DNA from: Bacteroidota bacterium
GTDB lineage: Bacteria; Bacteroidota; Bacteroidia; AKYH767-A; OLB10
Length of the DNA: 64,000 bases
Assembly (NCBI GenBank): GCA_016713925.1
Contig: JADJOH010000007.1
Coordinates: 1,103,501-1,167,500 of the forward strand
Direction of reading: 5' to 3'
The notes under the pieces are model-generated. The model saw nothing but the letters and a program-made list of their open reading frames with translations. It was not told the origin of the DNA and did no database searches. Position 1 is the stretch's first letter, and every line of letters starts with the position of its first letter. Below are positions 9,416 through 16,681 of the stretch, piece after piece. The position numbers and the translations under genes were made by a program.

Positions 9416-9731
9416 TAATTTGGGGTTACGAACTACGAATTATTACGGATATACGAAATACGAATATAAACGGAATCACGAATTTAAACGAAAATACGAA
9501 ATTTGAGTAATAGGACTTCTGGTAGTGTATGATTTTGGGCCGAATACAGGGGTATTAATTTTCGGTTTTGACATTTTATTTTCTTCTTCAATTCACCGTT
9601 CGAAATTGCAGATCCAATATTTTATTTTCCATATACCCAACCTTTAAATTTAAACCTTAAACTTTGGACTTAAACTTTAGACTTGAACCTTGAACCTTGA
9701 ACCTTGAACCTTGAACTTTAAACCTTAAACT
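9416..9731. repeat. accD-fbaB intergenic region with two short-repeat tracts
   Basis: The region holds two unrelated simple-repeat tracts. From 9428 to about 9500 the pentamer ACGAA occurs seven times (9428, 9435, 9453, 9460, 9478, 9488, 9496). From about 9641 to 9737 there is a heptamer array of TTGAACC and variants such as TTAAACC and TTAAACT, with four perfect TTGAACC-type units in the middle. The array runs without a gap into the TAA stop codon of fbaB. I see no gene in the region. Confidence 0.9.
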
Positions 9732-10790
9732 TTAAGCTATAGTAACTTCCTTTTCCAGATACACATCCTGAATGGCATTGAGCATTTGAATGCCTTCAGC
9801 AAATGGTTTCTGGAAGGCTTTACGGCCGGAGATGAGACCTTGACCGCCGGCGCGCTTGTTGACTACAGCAGTAGTTACCGCTTCAGCCATATCACTTGCC
9901 CCTTTACTTTCTCCTCCTGAATTAATCAATCCCATCCGGCCCATATAACAATTGGCTACCTGATAACGGCAGAGATCAATAGGGTGGGGGCTCGTCAATT
10001 CCTCATACACTTTCTTATGTGTTTTGCCGAATTTAATGGCATTGTATCCTCCGTTATTTGTAGGCAATTTCTGTTTGATAATGTCTGCCTGAATGGTTAC
10101 GCCCAAATGGTTGGCCTGCCCTGTTAAATCCGCAGAAGTATGATAGTCGACACCATCTACTTTGAAGGCGTTATTACGCGTATAGCACCATAAAATAGTG
10201 CCCATACCTAACTCATGTGCTCTTTCAAATGCCTGTGCCACTTCAACAATTTGCCTGGACGATTCTTCCGATCCAAAATAAATTGTCGCGCCTACAGCAG
10301 TAGCGCCCAGATTCCATGCTTCCTCTACAGAGCCGAACATGATCTGATCTAACTTATTTGGATAGGTCAGAAATCCATTGTGGTTAATTTTTACAATGAA
10401 GTGAATTTTATGCGCATACTTTCTGGATACCGCTGCGAGTACGCCATAGGTAGAAGCTACTGCGTTGCAACCACCTTCAATGGCTAATTTTACAATATTT
10501 TCCGGATCAAAGAATATGGGATTGGGAGCGAAAGATGCTCCTGCGCTATGCTCAATACCCTGATCAACCGGAAGGATACTCACATATCCGGTGTTGGCCA
10601 ATCGACCGTGACCGTAAATGCTTTGAAGACTTCTTAAGACCTGATTAGAACGGTTGGTTCCGGAGAATATGCGATCCACGAAATCAGTTCCGGGCAGATG
10701 AATATGATCTTTGGAAATTGTTTTACAGGTATGGTTCAGCAAGTGGTCGGCATCCTTTCCGAGCAGTTCGTGAATTTTTTGAATCGACAT
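9732..10790 (-). CDS. fbaB: Class I fructose-bisphosphate aldolase (FbaB/DhnA type)
   Basis: This aldolase cleaves fructose 1,6-bisphosphate in glycolysis or forms it in gluconeogenesis, through a lysine Schiff base. The 352-residue length and sequence match the E. coli FbaB group: VSILPVDQGIEHSAGASF, ENIVKLAIEGGCNAVAST, and VKINHNG and NAIKFGKTHKKV with candidate active-site lysines. A conserved NSGGESKGASDMAEAV block near the C-terminus binds phosphate. A TAGATTTG promoter box lies upstream. The last codons, LEKEVTIA, run directly into a heptamer repeat array. Confidence 0.95.
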   Translation of the reverse strand: MSIQKIHELLGKDADHLLNHTCKTISKDHIHLPGTDFVDRIFSGTNRSNQVLRSLQSIYGHGRLANTGYVSILPVDQGIEHSAGASFAPNPIFFDPENIVKLAIEGGCNAVASTYGVLAAVSRKYAHKIHFIVKINHNGFLTYPNKLDQIMFGSVEEAWNLGATAVGATIYFGSEESSRQIVEVAQAFERAHELGMGTILWCYTRNNAFKVDGVDYHTSADLTGQANHLGVTIQADIIKQKLPTNNGGYNAIKFGKTHKKVYEELTSPHPIDLCRYQVANCYMGRMGLINSGGESKGASDMAEAVTTAVVNKRAGGQGLISGRKAFQKPFAEGIQMLNAIQDVYLEKEVTIA

Positions 10791-10842
10791 AAGTCTTTGT
10801 TTTATAATTTATTATTTCTGAACAGATCAGAATATGAAGGCA

Positions 10843-10850
10843 CAAATCTA
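10843..10850 (-). promoter_or_regulatory. -7 promoter element of fbaB (TAGATTTG)
   Basis: This is an exact TAnnTTTG match on the minus strand, 52 bases upstream of the ATG, with a TTTTTG 17 bases further upstream as a -33 candidate. Confidence 0.6.
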
Positions 10851-10889
10851 ATCAAAATCACAGTATTCAAAAAGACCCGTTATTCCGTT

Positions 10890-11492
10890 TTATACAGTGC
10901 CGGTGTTGGCTATACAATCCAGCGCACTGAGATAGGATGAAAATGGAAATTTAGAGCTGAAAACCTGATTGTAAGTTTCACCTGTGGGGTAACTTTCCTT
11001 GATTTCCCCCCGGGTCAATTTGCCTCGTAAATCAGCATATTCTCCTTGCGGGAGTTCTTCCAAAATTTCTCCTGTGTACTTCAGCTTTCCTAAAAGACAT
11101 TTAAAAAGGGCCAAATTGAATGCATGGAGATACTCCGGTTGCGCATCGAAAATCTCAAAAAGTTCATCTCTGAAAAAGGTAAAAAAAGGAGAGGTGTTAT
11201 ATGCGGAAAAAAGTGCTCCTTTATGCACTCTGGACCAGGGTTGGGAATAGCTAATCCGCATTTGTTTTACCGGCGTTTTCACACCTCCGGTATGTTGGAT
11301 GGGGATAGATAAGGTCTGTTCTCCATTGGCACCCAGGATAAAAGTACGGTTCGCCAATGTTTGTTTTCTCCATAGTTCATCTCCATCCATATAAATACGC
11401 CCGGAAGTAATGATGGCCGAAAACAATTCCCGAAGAGGAAGATACTGGGATGAAATAATGACTGTTTTGTCTTTCAGGACAAGATCAGTCAT
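10890..11492 (-). CDS. WbqC family protein
   Basis: The 200-residue product matches the WbqC-like family (Pfam WbqC), found in O-antigen clusters and, in Bacteroidetes, next to lepB. Family features are the N-terminal SSQYLPLRELFSAI, then DGDELWRKQTLANRTFI and GEQTLSIPIQHTGG, and the SPFFTFFRDELFEIF block. Its biochemical function is not established, though a role in surface polysaccharide assembly has been suggested for the family. The start overlaps the lepB stop by eight bases, so it is the last gene of the parAB-dapB-lepB operon and is translationally coupled. Confidence 0.85.
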   Translation of the reverse strand: MTDLVLKDKTVIISSQYLPLRELFSAIITSGRIYMDGDELWRKQTLANRTFILGANGEQTLSIPIQHTGGVKTPVKQMRISYSQPWSRVHKGALFSAYNTSPFFTFFRDELFEIFDAQPEYLHAFNLALFKCLLGKLKYTGEILEELPQGEYADLRGKLTRGEIKESYPTGETYNQVFSSKFPFSSYLSALDCIANTGTV

Positions 11493-12580
11493 TATTGTAA
11501 TGAATCACATTAAACAATCTGCTCCAGCGAATTTTTGACAGAAAGGAACCATTGGTATCCCACGACATCCAGATAAATACTGCTTTACCAACAATATGAT
11601 CTTCGGGTACAAATCCCCAAAAACGGGAATCGGCTGAATTGTGTCGGTTATCACCCATCATAAAGAAATAATCCTGCTTGAAAGTATACGTTGTTGCCGG
11701 TTGATTATTGATGAAAATTCTGCCGTCGCGTTCCTCCATCTCGTTGCCTTCATAAACAGTGATGACACGTTTGTAGATGCTGATATTTTCGGCGTTAATA
11801 GAGATGGTTGCTCCCTTTTTTGGAATATAAATCGGACCATAATTGTCCATGTTCCACCGGAGTTTTGGATCGGAGGGATAAATATAATCTTCATATTGTC
11901 CGGCAGGCATGGTCATCACCTGGATACCGGTAACATTCGGCAATTTTTTAAGTTCGCTTACTGAATTTTCCGTCAGACAAAAGCGGTAATCACCCGGATT
12001 ATACGCCGGACCGCCATCGGTAATATCATTTTTTCGAAGAATGCGTTCACTAATACCGCTTCCTGAAGTTTTAATATCATACACATACTGGCTTTTCCGG
12101 GGCTGCATCGCCTTTCTTGCCATTGATGAATACGGTTCGGTTTACGACTTTCAGTGTATCACCTGCAATTCCTACACATCTTTTGATGTAATGTGTTTGC
12201 TTGTCGATCGGACGGTCATCTTCCATAGGATAATTAAAGACCACGATGTCGTTCCGCTTTACATCGGCAAATCCGGGTAAACGGTAATAGGGCAGTTTCC
12301 ATGAATCGGAATACGACTTGCCACCAAACACAGGAATTTCCTGATGCATGAAGGGGATGGATAAAGGGGTCATAGGAGTTCGGGCCCCATAGTGAACTTT
12401 GCTAACGAATAAAAAATCACCTACCATGAGTGTTTTTTCCATGGATGGAGTAGGGATGGTGAACGCTTCAATGAAGAATGTCCGAATGATGGTAGCAGCG
12501 ATGACGGCGAAAATGATGGCATCAAACCATTCGCGTGTCTTGCTTTTTCTTCCACTGCTTTGCCAGAATTTCCAGTTCAT
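11485..12580 (-). pseudogene. lepB: Signal peptidase I, one frameshift (probably intact)
   Basis: LepB removes signal peptides from exported proteins at the inner membrane. The first frame (12580 to about 12110) carries the membrane anchor at about 20-38, the catalytic serine in TIPTPSMEKT (Ser46) and the general-base lysine in YIKRCVG (Lys133). The second frame, read to 11485, carries the remaining catalytic-domain box GDNRHNSADSRFWG and VGKAVFIWMSWD. Neither half could work alone. Removing one base between about 12099 and 12112 (a GGGG run at 12099-12102, or CC at 12111-12112, plus-strand bases) joins them into 364 residues. Since lepB is normally essential and this is the only copy seen, a sequence error is the likeliest cause. 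A TAACTTCG box lies upstream. Confidence 0.88.
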
Positions 12581-12598
12581 AATGTTTATTTACGGGGT

Positions 12599-12606
12599 CG
12601 AAGTTA
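12599..12606 (-). promoter_or_regulatory. Possible -7 element upstream of lepB (TAACTTCG)
   Basis: This is a one-base variant of TAnnTTTG between dapB and lepB. It could give lepB-wbqC a promoter of its own within the larger operon. Confidence 0.3.
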
Positions 12607-12627
12607 GAAAATGAATAGCTTAGTCTA

Positions 12628-13371
12628 TTAAATATGCGATTTTCGGTTTCCAAAGAGTACATCTTCCATACTGAAAACCCCGATTTTACCGATCAGCCAA
12701 CTGGCCGCAAGTAGTGCACCGGCAGCAAATCCCTCTCTGTTAAAGGCTTCATGGTGAATGCTGATTTTATCGATGGGGGATGTCCATGCCACCTCATGTT
12801 TTCCAATCACATCTCCCTCACGTACGGAATGAATAGCTAATACGTCATTGGGCACCTCCGGGTTGCCCTGAGTAAGCATCCAGGATTTTACATGTTGATT
12901 GGATTGGAAAATACCATCCGCCAATGTTACCGCTGTTCCACTGGGCTTATCGAGCTTGCGCGTATGATGGACTTCTTCGATGAATGGGTGATAATCGGTA
13001 TGGCTGTTCATCCAGGCAGCGAGTTCCCGGTTCAGTCGAAACAGGATATTGACTCCAATACTGAAGTTGGTGGCAGTTATAATAGCACCTTTCTTAGCTA
13101 TGAATTTTTGAAAAACCTCACCCGACATCTCCTGCCAACCGGTAGTTCCACAAATCACCGAAATGCCTGCCTCCAGGCACCAGCGGCGATTGTCAACTGC
13201 TGCATCCGGCTGCGTGAATTCTATCGCGATGTCGGCCCTTTTCAAGTCCGCAGCAGTATAGTTGGACCTGTTCAGATGATTAATACGAATCAGGATTTCA
13301 TGACCGGCCCTGATCGCTTGTTCTTCCACGGCCATTCCCATTTTTCCTGTACCGATAAGTGCAATTTTCAT
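12628..13371 (-). CDS. dapB: 4-hydroxy-tetrahydrodipicolinate reductase
   Basis: DapB reduces the cyclic intermediate of the lysine/diaminopimelate pathway with NAD(P)H, feeding lysine and peptidoglycan synthesis. The 247-residue protein begins MKIALIGTGKMGMAV, the Rossmann nucleotide loop, so the 26 residues available upstream are excluded. ICGTTGWQ and the catalytic and substrate block EVHHTRKLDKPSGTA are present. The gene follows DUF5683 by eight bases and precedes lepB by 47, inside the conserved Bacteroidetes parAB-dapB-lepB operon. Confidence 0.95.
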   Translation of the reverse strand: MKIALIGTGKMGMAVEEQAIRAGHEILIRINHLNRSNYTAADLKRADIAIEFTQPDAAVDNRRWCLEAGISVICGTTGWQEMSGEVFQKFIAKKGAIITATNFSIGVNILFRLNRELAAWMNSHTDYHPFIEEVHHTRKLDKPSGTAVTLADGIFQSNQHVKSWMLTQGNPEVPNDVLAIHSVREGDVIGKHEVAWTSPIDKISIHHEAFNREGFAAGALLAASWLIGKIGVFSMEDVLFGNRKSHI

Positions 13372-13379
13372 CATAAGGA

Positions 13380-13988
13380 TCAGAAGCGTAAAGTGAGTGA
13401 TAAACCTGCCGAGGCTTGTCCGGGTGCGGGTTGAAGCAATGGACTCCACTGCAAACTTAAATCGTCATCTACATTGAAACTAAAAAGATGCGCATCTACA
13501 TGAGCATCCACAATATTTAGTACATAGACGAGGGTAATACCGATCACAGACAAGTCCCTGTTTCTTCTGTAAAAATCACTGAGCGAACGTAGATTTTCCT
13601 CTGTGTAAATATCGGCGTATTCATCTACCGTATTCGGATCCTCATCATACCGTAGCAATAAGGCATTATCAAATTTCCGGAAGTTATCATGGTTAAATTT
13701 GATGAGATAAGCCATTCCTGCAAAGGCAGCATAGACAATGGGCACCTTCCATATTTTCTTATTATAGACTTGTCCGGCACCGGGTAAAAATGTAGAGAGG
13801 AGGGTAGCTTTTCGCACGGAATGCTGAGGTACCAACGAAACTGAATCTCCGATTAAAACGATGCTATCGTTCCGCAGCGGAATGGTATCCTGAGCAGTTC
13901 CTGTTAATGGCAACAGGAGGGAAATTACAATAAACAAAACCCCTCCGCAATACTGACGAAGGGGAAATCGTTGCAACAACTGCCACAT
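13380..13988 (-). CDS. DUF5683 domain-containing membrane protein
   Basis: This is a conserved Bacteroidetes protein of unknown function, always found near parB and dapB. The 202-residue product has an N-terminal hydrophobic export signal (about residues 15-33, ending near GTAQD). A second conserved block, HSVRKATLLSTFLPGAGQVYNKKIWKVP, is the hallmark of DUF5683 and introduces a membrane segment (IVYAAFAGMAYLI). Another follows (LSVIGITLVYVLNIVDAHVDAHL). I use ATG 13988 (MWQLLQ). The longer TTG frame from 14012 would overlap the end of parB. An envelope location is likely. Confidence 0.85.
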   Translation of the reverse strand: MWQLLQRFPLRQYCGGVLFIVISLLLPLTGTAQDTIPLRNDSIVLIGDSVSLVPQHSVRKATLLSTFLPGAGQVYNKKIWKVPIVYAAFAGMAYLIKFNHDNFRKFDNALLLRYDEDPNTVDEYADIYTEENLRSLSDFYRRNRDLSVIGITLVYVLNIVDAHVDAHLFSFNVDDDLSLQWSPLLQPAPGQASAGLSLTLRF

Positions 13989-14004
13989 GGGTATAGGAAT
14001 TGAA

Positions 14005-14922
14005 TCAATCAAAATCCAACAAATCCATCAGACGGTTGAGGTCATCATTACTGAAGTAGTTGATGAGAATTTGACCACTCCCATTGTCTTTATGTTTAAT
14101 CTCTACTTTCGTTTCATAGCGATGTTCCAGACGATCCTCCAGATTCCTGACTTCCACCGCCCATGAAGCTTTGCTGTTTTCCTTTTTACCCGATTTTTTA
14201 GGAGAATTCTGACGTACCAGATTTTCTACTTTTCGAACGGAAAGATCATTCTCCAGGATGTCATTAAAAATCTTCAATTGCATACCGATATCATCCACTC
14301 CTAAAATAGCCCGGGCATGACCCATGGTTATTCTCCCGTCACGAATCGCGAACTGAATTTGAGGAGGAAGTTTGAGTAAGCGCAGGTAGTTGGTTACCGT
14401 GCTGCGATCTTTTCCAACTCGTTCTCCTAAACCTTCCTGAGTCAACTGACATTCTTCAATAAGTCGCTGATAACTGATCGCTATTTCCAATGCATTTAAG
14501 TTCTCCCGCTGTATATTTTCTACGAGCGCCATCTCCAGCATGGATTGATCATTCGCAGTTCTAACATAGGCCGGAATGGAAGTTAATCCCGCCAATCTGG
14601 AAGCTTTGTAGCGACGTTCGCCGGATATAATCTGGTACTTGTCAGGCCCCATTTTTCGCACGGTAATCGGCTGAATGATTCCTTGCGTTTGGATGGATTC
14701 GGCTAATTCCTTTAAAGCTGATTCATCAAATTCAGTACGTGGCTGAAAAGGATTCGCTTCAATCTGACTTAAATTAATGAGGGCAACATTGCCGGCCATT
14801 ACTTTCGCAGGACCTCCGAGTGTATCTACAGGTGCTCCGGCATTTTCTACATGCTCGGGAGTAATATTTCCTTCCAGCAAGGCACTAAGACCTTTTCCGA
14901 GCGCTGATTTTTTAGTTGACAT
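14005..14922 (-). CDS. parB: Chromosome partitioning protein ParB
   Basis: ParB is the CTP-dependent clamp that loads at parS sites and helps segregate the chromosome with ParA. The 305-residue protein has the N-terminal KKSALGKGLSALL, the ParB/Srx domain with IEANPFQPR and the CTP-binding GERRYKASRLAG, a helix-turn-helix around QEGLGERVGKDRSTVTNYLRLL, and a C-terminal dimerisation tail. It follows parA by 26 bases. I did not find a parS palindrome in the operon, but I looked by eye only. Confidence 0.96.
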   Translation of the reverse strand: MSTKKSALGKGLSALLEGNITPEHVENAGAPVDTLGGPAKVMAGNVALINLSQIEANPFQPRTEFDESALKELAESIQTQGIIQPITVRKMGPDKYQIISGERRYKASRLAGLTSIPAYVRTANDQSMLEMALVENIQRENLNALEIAISYQRLIEECQLTQEGLGERVGKDRSTVTNYLRLLKLPPQIQFAIRDGRITMGHARAILGVDDIGMQLKIFNDILENDLSVRKVENLVRQNSPKKSGKKENSKASWAVEVRNLEDRLEHRYETKVEIKHKDNGSGQILINYFSNDDLNRLMDLLDFD

Positions 14923-14948
14923 AGTTTAACTTCTTTCTTTTTGTGGAA

Positions 14949-15785
14949 TTAATTCTCGGAAATTTTCAGCTTTTCCATCACTTTATCGGTCATCACTTTT
15001 TCCTCTGCCGACATTCCTGTCATATTGTTGTTTTGCAGGATTTCACGGGCAAGATTCAGATAATTGATGGCTCCTTTACTTGCGGCATCGTGCATGATGA
15101 TACTTTCTCCAAAACTAGGCGCTTCGCCCAACTTGGTATTTCTTTGAATAATGGTATCAAAAACCATGTCCTGAAAATGTGTTTTCACTTCTTCCACCAC
15201 CTGATTACTTAATCGTAAACGCATATCGTACATGGTAAGCAGAATTCCTTCTATGGCCAATTCCGGGTTGAGGCGGCTTTGAACGATTTTTATGGTATTC
15301 AGGAGCTTTCCCAAACCCTCTAAGGCAAAATATTCACATTGTACCGGAATGATGACTGAATCAGCACCCGTCAATGCATTGATGGTAATAAGTCCCAGAG
15401 AAGGTGAACAGTCGATGATTATAAAATCAAATTCCCCCTGAATACTTTCCAACACCTGCTTCATCATCTTTTCCCGATTCGGCATTTGGATCATCTCAAT
15501 TTCTGCACCTACCAGATCAATATGGGAGGGCAAAAGGTATAGATGAGGCGTTTTCGTTTCCAGAATAATATCCTTCGGCGAGACTTCATTGATGATGCAT
15601 TCATAAATAGAAGTTTTGACAGTTCTTGGGTCAAAGCCAACTCCCGAAGTGGCGTTAGCCTGCGGATCTGCATCAACAAGAAGTGTTTTATATTCAAGAA
15701 CGGCCAGACTTGCCGCCAGGTTTATTGCAGTTGTAGTCTTGCCTACACCCCCTTTCTGATTCGCTATTGCTATTATTTTTGCCAT
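14949..15785 (-). CDS. parA: Chromosome partitioning ATPase ParA/Soj
   Basis: ParA is a Walker-type ATPase that forms nucleoid-bound dimers and drives segregation of ParB-bound origins. The 278-residue protein starts MAKIIAIANQKGGVGKTTTA with the deviant Walker A motif, then has LLVDADPQANAT (A') and IIIDCSPSLG (Walker B). I use the ATG at 15785; two extra residues are possible. It heads the parA-parB-DUF5683-dapB-lepB-wbqC operon. In other bacteria this gene pair tends to lie near the replication origin. Confidence 0.96.
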   Translation of the reverse strand: MAKIIAIANQKGGVGKTTTAINLAASLAVLEYKTLLVDADPQANATSGVGFDPRTVKTSIYECIINEVSPKDIILETKTPHLYLLPSHIDLVGAEIEMIQMPNREKMMKQVLESIQGEFDFIIIDCSPSLGLITINALTGADSVIIPVQCEYFALEGLGKLLNTIKIVQSRLNPELAIEGILLTMYDMRLRLSNQVVEEVKTHFQDMVFDTIIQRNTKLGEAPSFGESIIMHDAASKGAINYLNLAREILQNNNMTGMSAEEKVMTDKVMEKLKISEN

Positions 15786-15821
15786 GATCAAGACTTTATA
15801 TTAAAACTATTAGTTACTGAA

Positions 15822-16502
15822 TTACAATGTTATACTTTGAGCTATTTGAAGTAATACTAACTCCTTTCCTGCAGCGGCGAACTTTCCAAAAGCCTCGTCA
15901 TGATCAATTTTAATGTAATCAAAGGTGTCGTAATGCATGCCTATGATTTTCTCACAACGTATAAAATCAGAAGCTAGTACAGCATTGTCAATACCCATGG
16001 TAAAATTGTTTCCGATAGGGAGAAAGGCAAGGTCGATGCGTTTATAATCACCGATTAATTTCATGTCTAAAGTCAATGCAGTATCACCGGCATAGTAGAC
16101 ATTTCCTTCATCCGTTTCCAGCAAGAAGCCCATTGGGTTTCCGCCGTAACTTCCATCCGGTAAAGAAGAACTATGCACAGCATTCACACATTTCACTTTA
16201 CCGAAATCAAAGAACCAATGCCCTCCAATATTCATCGGATGCGTATTTTCCAGGCCTTGATTCCCTAACCAGGAAATGATTTCCCAGTTGCTGATGACCT
16301 TGGCCCCGGTTCTTTGAGCGATTGAAACGGCATCCGCGATATGATCCTGATGTCCGTGAGAGATGAGGATATAGTCAGCGTGAATTTTGTTTATATCTAT
16401 TTTTGAAGCCAGTTCATTGGGGGAGATAAAAGGATCAAAAAGAACGACTTTACCTTTTACTTCCAAAGTGAAGCAGGAATGTCCGTAATAAGTGATTTTC
16501 AT
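15822..16502 (-). CDS. UPF0173-type metal-dependent hydrolase
   Basis: The 226-residue product belongs to the metallo-beta-lactamase fold (UPF0173/YtkL-like). The metal-binding motif is SHGHQDHI at about residue 49, followed by a conserved histidine in AVHSSSLPDGS, the aspartate in YYAGDTALT, and a terminal histidine in IGMHYDTFD. It begins MKITYYGHSCFTLE, standard for the family. The natural substrate is unknown. It lies upstream of parA on the same strand with 36 bases between, so co-transcription is possible. Confidence 0.92.
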   Translation of the reverse strand: MKITYYGHSCFTLEVKGKVVLFDPFISPNELASKIDINKIHADYILISHGHQDHIADAVSIAQRTGAKVISNWEIISWLGNQGLENTHPMNIGGHWFFDFGKVKCVNAVHSSSLPDGSYGGNPMGFLLETDEGNVYYAGDTALTLDMKLIGDYKRIDLAFLPIGNNFTMGIDNAVLASDFIRCEKIIGMHYDTFDYIKIDHDEAFGKFAAAGKELVLLQIAQSITL

Positions 16503-16681
16503 ATAATTATACTAATTTCTAACAGGATGAGATACTGCGCGACAGCAATCTCCAAAGATAAGAAGCCTGCCCCACGCTCACCACTAAAAGTACGTGTCCT
16601 TGTTCAATGGTATGAATATAGAACAGTTAAATTATCAACAGTGTGAATTCCTTTGTTAAAAATTGGTATTCCACTTGAAAA

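Noticed and set aside
9641..9737. CRISPR-like repeat array
   Set aside because: The units are seven bases with no unique spacers, and no cas genes are near.
12892..13434. 180-codon open frame antisense to dapB
   Set aside because: It overlaps a clearly recognised dapB with all motifs, and has no homology or promoter of its own.
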